Part shown: one piece after another, positions 29,170 through 39,434 of the stretch
How positions within the stretch are numbered: position 1 is the first letter of the stretch
Layout of the letters: each line of letters starts with the position of its first letter
Origin: Thermoanaerobaculia bacterium
Lineage (GTDB): Bacteria; Acidobacteriota; Thermoanaerobaculia; Multivoradales; Multivoraceae
Direction of reading: 5' to 3'
Assembly (NCBI GenBank): GCA_022826745.1
Contig: JAJDUI010000012.1
Location: forward strand, 1 to 64,000
Length of the DNA stretch: 64,000 bases
Notes under the pieces: model-generated
What the model saw: the letters and a program-made list of their open reading frames with translations, nothing else
Databases searched by the model: none
What the model was told of the DNA's origin: nothing
Position numbers and translations under genes: made by a program

Positions 29170-30735
29170 TCACTCCCACTCGATCGTGCCGGGCGGCTTG
29201 CTGGTCAGGTCGTAGACGACCCGGTTGACACCCGCCACCTCGTTCACGATCCGGCCCGCGACGCGGCCCAGGAACTCGTGCGGCAACTGGCTCCAGTCCG
29301 CCGTCATGAAGTCTTCCGTCTCGACCGATCGCAGCGCGACCACGTTCTCGTAGCTGCGGCCATCGCCCATCACGCCGACGCTCTGCACCGGCAGCAGCAC
29401 GGCCAGCGCCTGGCTCACCCGGTCGTAGAGCCCGGCCTCTCGCAACTCGTCGATGAAGATCGCGTCCGCTTCCTGGAGCACGGCCACGCGGTCCGCGGTG
29501 ACGTCCCCCAGAATGCGGACCCCCAGCCCGGGACCCGGAAAGGGGTGCCGCCCCACGAACTCCGAGCCGAGACCGAGTTCCCGGCCGAGCTTCCGCACCT
29601 CGTCCTTGAACAGGAAACGAAGCGGCTCGATCAGGTCGAAACCAAGCTGTTCCGGCAGGCCGCCCACGTTGTGGTGGCTCTTGATCATCGCCGAGGGACC
29701 GAAGGCCGAGACCGACTCGATCACGTCCGGGTAGAGCGTGCCCTGAACCAGGTAGCGGATCCTGCCGCCGTCTCCCGTCCTCTCCAGCCTCTTCGCCTCG
29801 CGCTGGAACACCTCGATGAAGACGCGGCCGATCGTTCGCCGCTTCTCTTCGGGGTCGGTGACGTCGGCGAGTTCTCCCAGGAACTCGGTCGCGGCATCGA
29901 CCACGACCAGATGGAGGTCGAGCCCGGCACTGAGACTCCGTTCCACGGAGGTCCGTTCGTTCTTGCGCAGCAAGCCGTTGTCCACGAACACCGCGGTCAG
30001 CCGATCGCCGACCGCCCGTCGCACCAGGCTCGCCGCCACCGCCGAGTCGACACCGCCCGACAGGGCGCAGAGAACCCGGTCCGTCGGCCCGACCTGTTCC
30101 GCGATCGCCGTCGTGGCTTCCTCGGCGTAGGACGCCATCCGCCACGCGCCGGACGCGGAACAGGCGCCGTAGAGGAAGTTCCGGAGCATCTCGCGGCCGC
30201 TGTCCGTGTGGGTGACCTCGGGGTGGAACTGGATCCCGAACAGGGCCCGTTCCCCGTCCTGGATGGCCACCACCGGCACCGTCGGCGCCGAGGCGGTCGC
30301 CTCGAAGCCCGGCGGCACTTCGTCGACGCGGTCGCCGTGCGACATCCAGACTCTCTGCTCCGCCTCGAGCCCCGCGAACAGGCCGCCATCCCGCACGGAC
30401 AGGGAAATCTCCGTGCGGCCGTACTCGCGCATGCCCGACGCCACGACGCGGCCGCCGAGCACCTGGGACATCCACTGCATGCCGTAGCAGATGCCGAGGA
30501 CCGGAATGCCCAACCGCAGCAGTCCCGGATCGGCCTGTGGCGCGTCTTCCTCGTAGACGCTGTCCGGCCCCCCCGAGAGCACGATGCCGACGGGCTTGCG
30601 AGCCCGAACCTCCTCCACGGACAGGTCGAACGGGTGGATCTCGCAGTAGACCCTGAGCTCCCGCACCCGTCGTGCGATCAACTGGGTGTACTGGCCGCCG
30701 AAGTCGAGGACGAGAACGGTCTCGTGCTCGGTCAC
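29170..30735 (-). CDS. guaA: GMP synthase (glutamine-hydrolysing)
   Basis: VLVLDFGGQYTQLIARRVRE, VLGICYGMQ, CALSGGVDSAVAASLV, RHPFPGPGLGVRILGDV, DLTSKPPGTIEWE. Confidence 0.97.
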   Translation of the reverse strand: MTEHETVLVLDFGGQYTQLIARRVRELRVYCEIHPFDLSVEEVRARKPVGIVLSGGPDSVYEEDAPQADPGLLRLGIPVLGICYGMQWMSQVLGGRVVASGMREYGRTEISLSVRDGGLFAGLEAEQRVWMSHGDRVDEVPPGFEATASAPTVPVVAIQDGERALFGIQFHPEVTHTDSGREMLRNFLYGACSASGAWRMASYAEEATTAIAEQVGPTDRVLCALSGGVDSAVAASLVRRAVGDRLTAVFVDNGLLRKNERTSVERSLSAGLDLHLVVVDAATEFLGELADVTDPEEKRRTIGRVFIEVFQREAKRLERTGDGGRIRYLVQGTLYPDVIESVSAFGPSAMIKSHHNVGGLPEQLGFDLIEPLRFLFKDEVRKLGRELGLGSEFVGRHPFPGPGLGVRILGDVTADRVAVLQEADAIFIDELREAGLYDRVSQALAVLLPVQSVGVMGDGRSYENVVALRSVETEDFMTADWSQLPHEFLGRVAGRIVNEVAGVNRVVYDLTSKPPGTIEWE

Positions 30736-31793
30736 AGGGCGGACTCTACCTTGAGTTCACGCGCCATCAGATCGCGGATCGCCGCCGCCGGTTTCTTGCC
30801 CCGATAGAGGATCTCGACCATCTGTTCCGTGATCGGCAGTTCGACCTGCCTGTCGTTCGCCAGTTCGAGCAGAGCGAGAGAGTTCCGCACACCTTCGGCG
30901 ACGCCCGCGCGGCCCGTCTCGATCTCCTCCAGCGTGCGGCCGCGCCCCAGCTCGATCCCCGTGTTCCGGTTGCGCGACAGGCCGCCGGTGCAGGTCAGCA
31001 CCAGGTCGCCCAGGCCCCCGAGCCCGGCGAAGGTCGCCGGCCGGCCGCCGCAGGCGAGCCCCAGGCGCATCATCTCGTGCAGGCCGCGGGTGATCAGCGC
31101 CGCGCGGGTGTTCGAGCCATGGCCCAGACCGTCCAGCACGCCGGCGGCGATGGCGATCACGTTCTTCGCCGCGGCGGCGATCTCCACGCCCACCACGTCG
31201 GTCGAGGTGTAGAGCCGTAGCGCCCCGCGCGAGAGTTCCGCCTGCAGCCGCTCCGCGACGTCCGCCTCCTCCGACGCGACGACGCAGGCGGTCGGCAGCT
31301 CGGCGGCCAGCTCCACGGCGAACGACGGACCGCTGATCGTCGCGAAGTCGACGTCGACGTCCGCCGACGCGGCCTCCTCGGCACAGACGTCGCTCATCCG
31401 CCGGAAACGGCCCTGATGGTCCGATTCGATCCCCTTGGCGCCCGAGACCAGGGTCAACCGCTCGGGTAGCGGGGCAGCGTCGCCCAGGCCGGAGCGTGCG
31501 TCCAGAAAGGAGCGGACGACCGCGCGAAAGCCGTGGGAGGGCACGACGACCAGCACCGTTCCGCTGGCGGCGGCCTGTCGCAGGTCCCAGGTCACGCGGA
31601 CCTCGGCCGGCAACTCGACGCCCGGCAGGTAGCGCTCGTTGACCCGTTCGGAAGCCAGCTTCGCGCCGAACCCGGCCGAGCGGGCCCATAGCAGCACCGG
31701 CGCACCCGCGCGGGCCGCGTGAACGGCAAGCGCGGTGCCCCACGCACCCGCCCCGAGCACGGCGATGCCGCCGCCGGCTCCGGCGCCGCTCAA
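30732..31793 (-). CDS. gpsA: Glycerol-3-phosphate dehydrogenase [NAD(P)+]
   Basis: IAVLGAGAWGTALAVHAARAG, SGAKGIESD, SGPSFAVELA, AAAKNVIAIAAGVLDGLGHGSNTRAALITRGLHEM. TTG start at 31793 overlapping the plsY stop is one possibility. Confidence 0.94.
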   Translation of the reverse strand: MSGAGAGGGIAVLGAGAWGTALAVHAARAGAPVLLWARSAGFGAKLASERVNERYLPGVELPAEVRVTWDLRQAAASGTVLVVVPSHGFRAVVRSFLDARSGLGDAAPLPERLTLVSGAKGIESDHQGRFRRMSDVCAEEAASADVDVDFATISGPSFAVELAAELPTACVVASEEADVAERLQAELSRGALRLYTSTDVVGVEIAAAAKNVIAIAAGVLDGLGHGSNTRAALITRGLHEMMRLGLACGGRPATFAGLGGLGDLVLTCTGGLSRNRNTGIELGRGRTLEEIETGRAGVAEGVRNSLALLELANDRQVELPITEQMVEILYRGKKPAAAIRDLMARELKVESAL

Positions 31794-32443
31794 CCGGAGG
31801 CCTCCGCCTCGGGCGGCTTCGCGCCCAGTCGCGATTCGGTGCCCGCCCGCAGCCTCACCAGGTTCGCCCGGTGCTTGACGATCACGAGGATGGCGATCGC
31901 CGCCGTACCCGCGAGCAGCGCCGGCCCGGAATCGGAGCCTTCCGGGTTCCGGTACAGGCCGCCCAACCAGCGGACACCGACCAGCAACGGCAGCGCCGCG
32001 GCAGCCGAGATGGAGCCCAGGGAGACGTAGCGCTTCCAGGCAACCAGCACGACGAACACGGCCAGCGCTCCGAGCGCCGCCCCGGGCACCAGCAGCGCCA
32101 GGACGCCGGCGGCGGTAGCTACTCCCTTGCCGCCCCGAAACCCGAGAAACAGCGGGAACACATGTCCGGCAACGGCCGCGACCGCGGCTGCCGCCAGCCA
32201 CCATGGGTCGACCTCGAGCGAGCGCGCCAGGACCACCGCCGCGGCGCCCTTGGCGGCGTCCAGCAGCAGCGCGAGCAGAGCCGCCCACTTGCCCGAGGCC
32301 CGCAGCACGTTCGTCGCGCCGGCGCTCCTGCTGCCGATCGTGCGCACGTCGATGCCCCGGTGGAGGCGCACGATGAGGTAGCTCCAGGGCAGGGACCCGA
32401 GGAGGTAGGCGGCAACTACCGCGACGGGACCGGCCGCCGTCAC
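31790..32443 (-). CDS. plsY: Glycerol-3-phosphate acyltransferase PlsY
   Basis: AYLLGSLPWSYLIVRLHRGIDVRTIGSRSAGATNVLRASGK, FRGGKGVATAAGVL. Confidence 0.94.
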   Translation of the reverse strand: MTAAGPVAVVAAYLLGSLPWSYLIVRLHRGIDVRTIGSRSAGATNVLRASGKWAALLALLLDAAKGAAAVVLARSLEVDPWWLAAAAVAAVAGHVFPLFLGFRGGKGVATAAGVLALLVPGAALGALAVFVVLVAWKRYVSLGSISAAAALPLLVGVRWLGGLYRNPEGSDSGPALLAGTAAIAILVIVKHRANLVRLRAGTESRLGAKPPEAEASG

Positions 32444-33762
32444 GGCGGACCCATCCGCGACGGCGCCGCCCAGGGCAGGGCGTCGGCGGGCCCTGCACCG
32501 GCGAGCAGCATCCGCCGCAGCATCTCGAGTGCGAACTGGGTCGAGAGCTGCCTGACCCGCGCCCGATCCCCGGGGAACCGGGCTTCGAAGTGCGACCGCG
32601 AGTCCGCCGGTCCGGCCACGGCGATGTGGACCGTGCCCACGGGCCGCGACTCGCTGCCGCCGTCCGGGCCCGCGACGCCCGTGATGCCGATGCCGTAGCC
32701 GCTGCCGCAGCGCTCCCGGGCGCCCGCGGCCATCGCCAGCGCCGTCGGTTTCGACACGGCGCCGTGTTCCACCAGGGTCTCCCGGGGCACATCCAGCAAT
32801 CGCATCTTCAGCCCGTTCGAATAGGTCAGGAGTCCGCCCACGAACCAGGCGCTGCTGCCGGCGGTCGCCGTCAACCGCTGCCCGAGCAGGCCGCCGGTAC
32901 AGGACTCGGCGACGGCGACCGTCTCGCCGCGCGCCGCCAGCAGGCCGCCGACGACAGCCTCGAACTCGATACCGTCCTCGATCGGTCCGACGCAGAACAC
33001 CGCGTCACCCAGGGCGTCCCGAACCGCCTCCTCCATTTCGGCCAGACGCGCGGGCCGCCCTGCCACGGCGCCGCCGGCACGCAGTCGCAGCCGGATCTCG
33101 CCCGGCCGCGCCAGGACGGAGACGTTCCCGTCCCCGAAGCGCTCGTACACCGAGGCGATCCTCTCTTCGACCACCGACTCGGGCAGGCAGGCGACACGCA
33201 CCTCGACCTGATCGAACCCGGCGCCGTCCTCGGCCCGCGCCGCCAGCCACGGATCGAGGCCGTCCTCGACGATGGCGTGAAGCTCCCGCGGCACTCCGGG
33301 AAACAGGAAGTAGGTCGTCCCGCGCGGCACGGGGGCCGGATCCTCGATCCGCTGGCCAGGCGCGACGCCGGCCCGGTTCGGCAGCATCTCCGCTCCGTCG
33401 ACCCGCTCCGCCTGCTTCCGGTTGACCCGCGGAATGCGCCTCCCGAGCTTCCGGAACCCGCGCTCTATCTGGCCCCACAGCTCTTCGTCGACCGCGACGG
33501 ACCGCCCCAGCAGCCGAGCCAGACCGTCCCGCGTCAGATCGTCCCGCGTCGGGCCCAGCCCGCCGGTCACCAGCAGCAGCTCCGCCCGCTCCCGTAGCGC
33601 ATCCAGGGTCTCCGCGATCTCGACCACGTCGTCGCCGACGACCGCCTTCGAAACCAGCTCCACGCCCCGCCGCCTCAGCACCTCCGTCAGCGCCAGCGAG
33701 TTCGTGTCGAGCCGGTCCGTTCCCAGCAACTCGTCGCCGACCGCGAGTATCGAAGCCTTCAC
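32440..33762 (-). CDS. cinA: CinA family nicotinamide-nucleotide amidohydrolase
   Basis: ASILAVGDELLGTDRLDTNS, VTGGLGPTRDDLT, VAESCTGGLLGQRLTATAGSSAWFVGGLLTYSNGLK, GITGVAGPDGGS. Confidence 0.95.
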   Translation of the reverse strand: MKASILAVGDELLGTDRLDTNSLALTEVLRRRGVELVSKAVVGDDVVEIAETLDALRERAELLLVTGGLGPTRDDLTRDGLARLLGRSVAVDEELWGQIERGFRKLGRRIPRVNRKQAERVDGAEMLPNRAGVAPGQRIEDPAPVPRGTTYFLFPGVPRELHAIVEDGLDPWLAARAEDGAGFDQVEVRVACLPESVVEERIASVYERFGDGNVSVLARPGEIRLRLRAGGAVAGRPARLAEMEEAVRDALGDAVFCVGPIEDGIEFEAVVGGLLAARGETVAVAESCTGGLLGQRLTATAGSSAWFVGGLLTYSNGLKMRLLDVPRETLVEHGAVSKPTALAMAAGARERCGSGYGIGITGVAGPDGGSESRPVGTVHIAVAGPADSRSHFEARFPGDRARVRQLSTQFALEMLRRMLLAGAGPADALPWAAPSRMGPP

Positions 33763-33806
33763 CCGCCGCAGTGTAGCGAGGCGGCGTGCACCCGCTTGCT
33801 CCTCCG

Positions 33807-35072
33807 CTACTCCGCTACCGGCGGTGGCGCCTCGATCTGCTCGCCGATGACCAGCGCCGCCGCGACGTCGCGCTGTAGAGGCTCAGGATTGCGGCGGAGG
33901 TATAGACGGGCGAGTTCCTGGCCACGTTCGACTTCCTGGCCGAGGCGGACGTCGTAGCGAAGGGCGACGGCGTGGTCGATCCTGTTCGGATCGCGGTCCG
34001 GGCGGCAGGCGTCGGCGAAGGCGTCGCCTATGCGGCGGCAGTCGACGGCGGTGAGATAGCCGGACTTTGAAGCGGTTACGACGGCTTCGACCGGCGCCAG
34101 GTCCAGTGCTTCGGTCCAGCCCGGCTCGGCGCCCTGCGCGTCGGCCCAGTCGACGATCTTCTGGCGGGCGTCGCCGGAAGCGATCGCCGCGTCGATGTCT
34201 TCGGGCGAAAGCTCCCGTCCCACCAGGCGGGCGGCCTTGCGGCAGATCGCGGCCACCACCTCGAGCAGCCGGGGGTCGCCGTCGCCGGCGAGACAGTCCA
34301 GCGCTTCGCGCACCTCGGCCGCGTGGCCGACCCAGCGGCCAAGAGGCTGATTCATGTCGCTCAGGACGTAGTCCGCCGGCGTACCGCAGGCGGCGCTGAT
34401 CGAGACCAGGCTGGAAGCCAGCGAACGGGTGTCGCGAGCGTCGGGGAAGAAGGCGCCGTTGCCGATCTTCACGTCGAAGACGATCCCGGACGCTCCGAGC
34501 GCTAGTTTCTTGGACAGAATGCTGCCGACCACGAGCGGAATCGAGCTCACGGTCGACGTGCGGTCCCGCAGGCCGTAAAGACGTTTGTCAGCGGGGGCGA
34601 TGCCGGCAGTGGCGATGCCGATCGCCATGCCGAAGCGATCGAGCCGGTCGAGGGTACCCGCCCGGTCGAGCTCCAGGCGCACGCCGGGGATGCTCTCCAG
34701 CTTGTCCGCGGTGCCGCCGCTGTGGCCCAGGGCACGGCCCGTCAGCTTGGCCGCCGGCACGCCGCAGGCGGCGAGCAACGGCAGCGCGATCAGGCTGACC
34801 GTGTCGCCGACGCCGCCGGTGGAGTGCTTGTCGACCAGGGGACCGAAGTCCTCCGCCAGTGCCCACCGGTCGCCGGACTCGAGCATCGCCAGGGTCAGTT
34901 CCCGGGTTTCATCGCGGTCGAGGCCCCGCATCGCGGCGGCCATCAGGAAGGCGGCAAGCTGGACGTCGGACCAGCTACCGGAAGCCGCACCGTCGACCAC
35001 CGACCGCACTTCCGCCGCGGTCAGCGTCCGCCCCTCCCGCATCCGGTTCAGGATGTCGAAGGGCGTCGCCAT
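33807..35072 (-). CDS. deoA: Thymidine/pyrimidine-nucleoside phosphorylase
   Basis: DKHSTGGVGDTVSLIALPLLAACGVPAAKLTGRALGHSGGTADKLESIPG, VGSILSKKLALGASGIVFDVKIGNGAF. Confidence 0.94.
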   Translation of the reverse strand: MATPFDILNRMREGRTLTAAEVRSVVDGAASGSWSDVQLAAFLMAAAMRGLDRDETRELTLAMLESGDRWALAEDFGPLVDKHSTGGVGDTVSLIALPLLAACGVPAAKLTGRALGHSGGTADKLESIPGVRLELDRAGTLDRLDRFGMAIGIATAGIAPADKRLYGLRDRTSTVSSIPLVVGSILSKKLALGASGIVFDVKIGNGAFFPDARDTRSLASSLVSISAACGTPADYVLSDMNQPLGRWVGHAAEVREALDCLAGDGDPRLLEVVAAICRKAARLVGRELSPEDIDAAIASGDARQKIVDWADAQGAEPGWTEALDLAPVEAVVTASKSGYLTAVDCRRIGDAFADACRPDRDPNRIDHAVALRYDVRLGQEVERGQELARLYLRRNPEPLQRDVAAALVIGEQIEAPPPVAE

Positions 35073-35092
35073 CGCGCTGTCGGGAACGGCTG

Positions 35093-35923
35093 CTAGCCGC
35101 CGAACGTGAACGGCGAGGCGCCCGCCGCTTCGGGGCCGAGCTGCTGGCGGGCGCGGATCGCGTAGCCGCTGTCAGGGAACTCGTTGACGACGCGCTGGAA
35201 GGTCTCGCGGGCGCCCTCTTCGTCGCCGAGTTGCGCGAGCGTGGCGGCCAGTTCGAACAGCAGGGCGTCCTTCGGCAGCGGCGAGGACTCGGTTGCCACC
35301 GCACCGCGCAGCGTGGCGGCCAGTTCCTCGCCCCGTCCCTCGGCGCGATCCAGGCTGTAGAGGTTCAACTGCACGCCGATGGCCATCGCATGGTCGCGGC
35401 CGGCGGCTTCCAGGTAGTTCGTCCACAGCTCCCGCGCCTTCGCCGTGTCTCCTTCGGCCGCCGCGATCTGTCCCAGGTAGACGGAAGCCAGCCTGCCGGA
35501 GGAGGTCGAGCCGAAGCTCTCCCGCACGGCCTCGAGTTCCATCCTCGCGGCCGAGCGCCGCTCCGCATCCGAGGCGAAGCTCAGGCCATCGCCATCGGTC
35601 TCGCTCTCGGCGGTGGGCTCCTCCACGGCTCCCTCGTCCGGAGCGCTGTCAGGAGGCGTGCCGAACAGGTCGTCGATCGCGTCCGTCGCCGGCTCGTCGA
35701 TCGGCGCTCGGTAGACCTTGAGGGCCTCGCTGAGCTGATGGCTGGCCTCCTTCTCCCGGCCATCCTGGTAGTTCAGGAACAGCACGACTCCGACGACGAC
35801 CGCGATCACCGCGGCAACACCCATCAGGATCTGCCGCACGTGCTCCGCGAACCACGTGGAAGCCGAGAAGACGGCCTCCCGCACCTCGTCGCGCCGTATC
35901 TCGTCTCGTGTCAAACGGCTCAT
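35093..35923 (-). CDS. TPR-like membrane-anchored protein (YfgM-like)
   Basis: N-terminal charged segment plus one TM (ILMGVAAVIAVVVGVVLFLNY), then helical repeats; ends ETFQRVVNEFPDSGYAIRARQQL. Confidence 0.65.
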   Translation of the reverse strand: MSRLTRDEIRRDEVREAVFSASTWFAEHVRQILMGVAAVIAVVVGVVLFLNYQDGREKEASHQLSEALKVYRAPIDEPATDAIDDLFGTPPDSAPDEGAVEEPTAESETDGDGLSFASDAERRSAARMELEAVRESFGSTSSGRLASVYLGQIAAAEGDTAKARELWTNYLEAAGRDHAMAIGVQLNLYSLDRAEGRGEELAATLRGAVATESSPLPKDALLFELAATLAQLGDEEGARETFQRVVNEFPDSGYAIRARQQLGPEAAGASPFTFGG

Positions 35924-36074
35924 TCCGCATCCCCTCCGAAGCGCGGAACACTAGCAGCCCAACCGGCTGAGCCGCGACACGCGCGGCCCTGTGGCAGACT
36001 TGACTACCGGCCCCGGCACCGAAGGGGCCGACCTTCTACCGACCCGGCACGCAAACTGCCCTGGAGCACCCAAG

Positions 36075-36260
36075 ATGCCCACCCTTGGAATCGGCGAACT
36101 CCTGATCGTCCTTGCGATCGTCGTCCTGATCTTCGGCGCAAGCCGCATTCCGAAGCTGGCGGGCGGCCTGGGCAGCGGCATCCGCAACTTCAAGCAGGGC
36201 CTGAAGGGACCCGACGAAGACGAGGCCGAAGACAAGCCCAAGCGCGAGATCGAAGAGTAG
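36075..36260 (+). CDS. tatA: Sec-independent translocase TatA
   Basis: MPTLGIGELLIVLAIVVLIFGASRIPKLAGGLGSGIRNFKQGLKG. Confidence 0.93.
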   Translation: MPTLGIGELLIVLAIVVLIFGASRIPKLAGGLGSGIRNFKQGLKGPDEDEAEDKPKREIEE

Positions 36261-36269
36261 GCGGCGCCA

Positions 36270-36366
36270 GTACGGAGCCGGCCTGGCGGCCGGCGCGATT
36301 CAACGCCGCCTCCGGCGGCAGCGGGTCAGAAGACCCGCGCACCCAGCGGAGAACCTTGCTCCGTAC
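36270..36366. other. Multi-hairpin inverted-repeat element between tatA and tRNA-Arg
   Basis: Outer arms GTACGGAGC (36270-36278)/GCTCCGTAC (36358-36366) enclose GCCGGCC-tggc-GGCCGGC, GCCGCC-tcc-GGCGGC and GCGGGTC-agaa-GACCCGC. Confidence 0.55.
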
Positions 36367-36372
36367 CGGCTG

Positions 36373-36449
36373 TGGTGCGCCTGGAGGGACTCGAACCCCC
36401 GACCTGTGGATTAGGAATCCACCGCTCTATCCGGCTGAGCTACAGGCGC
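36373..36449 (-). tRNA. tRNA-Arg(CCT), CCA encoded
   Basis: Reverse strand GCGCCTGTAGCTCAGCCGGATAGAGCGGTGGATTCCTAATCCACAGGTCGGGGGTTCGAGTCCCTCCAGGCGCACCA: 7-bp acceptor, D-arm, anticodon stem GTGGA/TCCAC with loop TTCCTAA, T-loop GTTCGAG. Confidence 0.96.
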
Positions 36450-36495
36450 CCTGGGCCGCGCCGCTGACCGTCCGCGCGGCAACCGTCGAAGGATC

Positions 36496-37032
36496 TCAGT
36501 ATCGGACCAGGGATTCAACCACGTCGTAGCCATCGAGCCGGCGGCGGCCGTCCAGGTAGGTCAGCTCGACGACGAATCCGATCGCCTCGACCGTTCCGCC
36601 GACGGACTCGATCAGATCCGCCGCTGCCTTCGCCGTGCCGCCCGTCGCCAGCAGGTCGTCGACCAGGACGACGGGCTCGCCGGCGGCAACGCCGTCGAGA
36701 TGCATCTCCAGGGTGTCCCGGCCGTACTCGAGTTCGTAGCTGCGCGAGGCCGTCTCGGCCGGCAGTTTCCCCGGCTTGCGCACCGGCACGAAACCGACGT
36801 TCAGCCGGTTAGCCACCAGCGGGCCGAAGATGAAGCCCCGCGCCTCGATCCCCACCACCTGCTCGATGCGCCGGCCGGCGAAGCGCTCCGCGAGCCGGTC
36901 GGCGGTCTCGCGCAGCGCCACCGGATCCTTGAGCAGCGTCGTGATGTCCTTGTACAGGATGCCCGGCTTGGGAAAGTCGGGAACCTCCCGGATCCGCTCC
37001 TTCAGCCACGATGCCGAGTCCTTCCCGCTCAA
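36496..37032 (-). CDS. apt: Adenine phosphoribosyltransferase
   Basis: [51 protein letters not shown]. Confidence 0.96.
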   Translation of the reverse strand: MSGKDSASWLKERIREVPDFPKPGILYKDITTLLKDPVALRETADRLAERFAGRRIEQVVGIEARGFIFGPLVANRLNVGFVPVRKPGKLPAETASRSYELEYGRDTLEMHLDGVAAGEPVVLVDDLLATGGTAKAAADLIESVGGTVEAIGFVVELTYLDGRRRLDGYDVVESLVRY

Positions 37033-37045
37033 GATCCCTCCTCGC

Positions 37046-37732
37046 CTACTGGGCCGCCTCGACCTTCGTCTTCCAGCCGTGACGACCGATCAACGGCACG
37101 AAGCGCACCGCTTCGCCGAGCTCGCGAGCGACCGTTCCGTTGCCGTGCTTCTGGTAGGCGACCAGCCGCTGTTCGCGACGGTCGCCCTCAGGGATGAGAA
37201 GACGCCCGCCAGGCGCCAGTTGCTCGAGAAGCGAATCCGGCACCCGCGGCGCGGCGGCAGCCACCAGGATCCGGTCGAAGGGGGCTTCAGCACTCCAGCC
37301 GACCGTGCCGTCGAAGACCTGGACCTTGACGTTCGGCAGCTCGAGGGCCTGGATCCGGCCGATCGCTTCCCGCGCCAGACGGCCCACGCGCTCGATGCTG
37401 TAGATCCGGTGCGCCAGAAGGGCCAGGATCGCCGTCTGGTAGCCGGAGCCGGTGCCGATCTCCAGCACGGAGTCGTCCTCCCGCACGCCTAGATCCTCCG
37501 TCATGCGCGCCACCACGTAGGGCTGGGAGATCGTCTGCTCGCAGCCGATCGGCAGCGCGTGGTCGCCATACGCGTCATTGACCAGATGCTCGGGCACGAA
37601 GAGGTGGCGCGGTACCCGCTCGAACGCGGCGATCACACGCTCGTCCCGCAGACCGCCCCGTTCGACGAGGTCCGCCACCATGCGGCGGCGGGCATAGGCG
37701 TAGCCGCCCGGACCGGCCGCCTGCGTCTTCAA
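37046..37732 (-). CDS. pcm: Protein-L-isoaspartate O-methyltransferase
   Basis: [54 protein letters not shown]. Confidence 0.96.
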   Translation of the reverse strand: MKTQAAGPGGYAYARRRMVADLVERGGLRDERVIAAFERVPRHLFVPEHLVNDAYGDHALPIGCEQTISQPYVVARMTEDLGVREDDSVLEIGTGSGYQTAILALLAHRIYSIERVGRLAREAIGRIQALELPNVKVQVFDGTVGWSAEAPFDRILVAAAAPRVPDSLLEQLAPGGRLLIPEGDRREQRLVAYQKHGNGTVARELGEAVRFVPLIGRHGWKTKVEAAQ

Positions 37733-38511
37733 CCCAGTGCTCCCGCGAGACCGGGCAGAACCCCGTCGCCGGCATCCAGCGACTCTCCGTCCGTCAGGTC
37801 GGCGGTGAGCGGCGTGATCGAGATGAAGCCGTCCCTGATCGCCGCCGCATCCGTGTCGTCGAGGCGCTCCGGGTCCGGCTTGCCGACGATCCAGTACATC
37901 GTCCCGCCCCGCGGATCCGCCTGCTCGACGACCGTGTTGCGGTAGGGCCGCCGGCCGAGCCGCGCGACCCTGACGCCGCGGGGCGGATCGAAAGGGAAGT
38001 TCACGTTGAGCAGCATGCGCTCGGGAATCCCCTGCTCGGCGATGGAGACGATCGCGCGGGCCGCCAGCGCCGCGGCCCGTTCCATGTCGGCGCGCCGGGC
38101 CTTCCGGTACTCCTGGGAAAAGGCGATCGCCGGCACGCCGGCCAGCCGCCCCTCGAGCGCCGCGCCCACCGTGCCGCTGTGGGTCACGTCGTCGCCCAGG
38201 TTGACCCCCATGTTGACGCCCGAAACGAGCAGGTCGGGAGGCCGGTCCAGCAGCGAGTGAACCGCCAGATTGACGCAGTCGGAGGGCGTGCCGTCGACCG
38301 CGAACCAGCCCTCCCTTACACGCTTCGCGCGCAGCGGACGGAACAGGGTCAGCGCCTGACTGCAGCCGCTCTGCTCGTGCTGCGGCGCCACCACCTGGTA
38401 GGAGATCGGCCCTCTTGAAGTTGAAGCCCCGTCGAGAGCCGCGGCAAGACAGCGCAGACCAGGCGCATCGACACCGTCGTCATTCGTCAGGAGCAGTCTG
38501 GTGGCGCTCAT
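37729..38511 (-). CDS. surE: 5'/3'-nucleotidase SurE
   Basis: LLLTNDDGVDAPGLRCL, VVAPQHEQSGCSQALTL, GTPSDCVNLAV, SGVNMGVNLGDDVTHSGTVGAALEG. Start at MSATRLLLT (38511). Confidence 0.96.
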   Translation of the reverse strand: MSATRLLLTNDDGVDAPGLRCLAAALDGASTSRGPISYQVVAPQHEQSGCSQALTLFRPLRAKRVREGWFAVDGTPSDCVNLAVHSLLDRPPDLLVSGVNMGVNLGDDVTHSGTVGAALEGRLAGVPAIAFSQEYRKARRADMERAAALAARAIVSIAEQGIPERMLLNVNFPFDPPRGVRVARLGRRPYRNTVVEQADPRGGTMYWIVGKPDPERLDDTDAAAIRDGFISITPLTADLTDGESLDAGDGVLPGLAGALG

Positions 38512-38537
38512 CGGCTTGGGTTCCCTCCCAGGACCGC

Positions 38538-39434
38538 TCAGTCGTCGCTGCGATCGTCGTCCAGGAGGCGACCGACGATCGGCTCCAGATCCTGCAGCAC
38601 CGACGCGGGCACGACCGTCGGATCGGTGATCAGGGCGTGCTCCAGCGCGTTGACGCAGGGACACGCTCCGGGCCGGCGCTCAGCCGGCAACGACTCGACG
38701 ATCCGGACCACTGCGGCCTGGGCGGTGCGCGCGTTCTGCCGCAGGACCGCGAGCACGGCCTCGACCGTCACGTCCTCTTCCTCCTCGTGCCAGCAGTCGT
38801 AGTCCGTGATCAGGGCCAGGGTCGCGTAGCAGATCTCCGCCTCGCGGGCGAGCTTGGCCTCCTGCAGGTTCGTCATGCCGATCACGTCCGCGCCCCAGTC
38901 CCTGTACATGAAGGACTCGGCGCGGGTCGAGAATTGAGGCCCCTCCATGCACACGTAGACGCCGCCGCGGTGGACCACCGCGCCGGCCGCGGCCGACTGA
39001 TCCGCGCAGACCTCCGACAGCCGCGGACAGATCGGATCGGCGAAGGCGACATGGGCCGCCAGCCCGTTGCCGAAGAACGTGTCCGGGCGATGCCGGGTAC
39101 GGTCGATGAACTGGTCCGGCACCACGATGTGGGTCGGCTCGTAGCGCCGCCGCAGCGAACCGACCGCGGAAAGCGAGATCAACCACTCCACCCCCAGGGT
39201 CTTGAAGGCGTAGATGTTGGCGCGGAAGTTCAGCTCGCTGGGCAGGATGCGGTGGCCGCGGCCGTGGCGCGCCAGAAAGGCGACGGCCCGGCCCCTGAGT
39301 TCTCCGAGCACGAAGACGTCCGAGGGGCTTCCGAACGGCGTCTCGATCGTCCGTTCCTCCTGGACCTCGAGTTCCTCCATGCCGTAGAGACCGGAGCCGC
39401 CGATGATGCCGATCGGCCAGGCGTCAACGCTCAT
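38538..39434 (-). CDS. mtnP: S-methyl-5'-thioadenosine phosphorylase
   Basis: IGIIGGSGLYGMEELE, FLARHGRGHRILPSELNFRANIYAFKTLGVEWLISLSAVGSL, YVCMEGPQFSTRAES, IGMTNLQEAKLAREAEICYATLALITDYDCW. Confidence 0.95.
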   Translation of the reverse strand: MSVDAWPIGIIGGSGLYGMEELEVQEERTIETPFGSPSDVFVLGELRGRAVAFLARHGRGHRILPSELNFRANIYAFKTLGVEWLISLSAVGSLRRRYEPTHIVVPDQFIDRTRHRPDTFFGNGLAAHVAFADPICPRLSEVCADQSAAAGAVVHRGGVYVCMEGPQFSTRAESFMYRDWGADVIGMTNLQEAKLAREAEICYATLALITDYDCWHEEEEDVTVEAVLAVLRQNARTAQAAVVRIVESLPAERRPGACPCVNALEHALITDPTVVPASVLQDLEPIVGRLLDDDRSDD

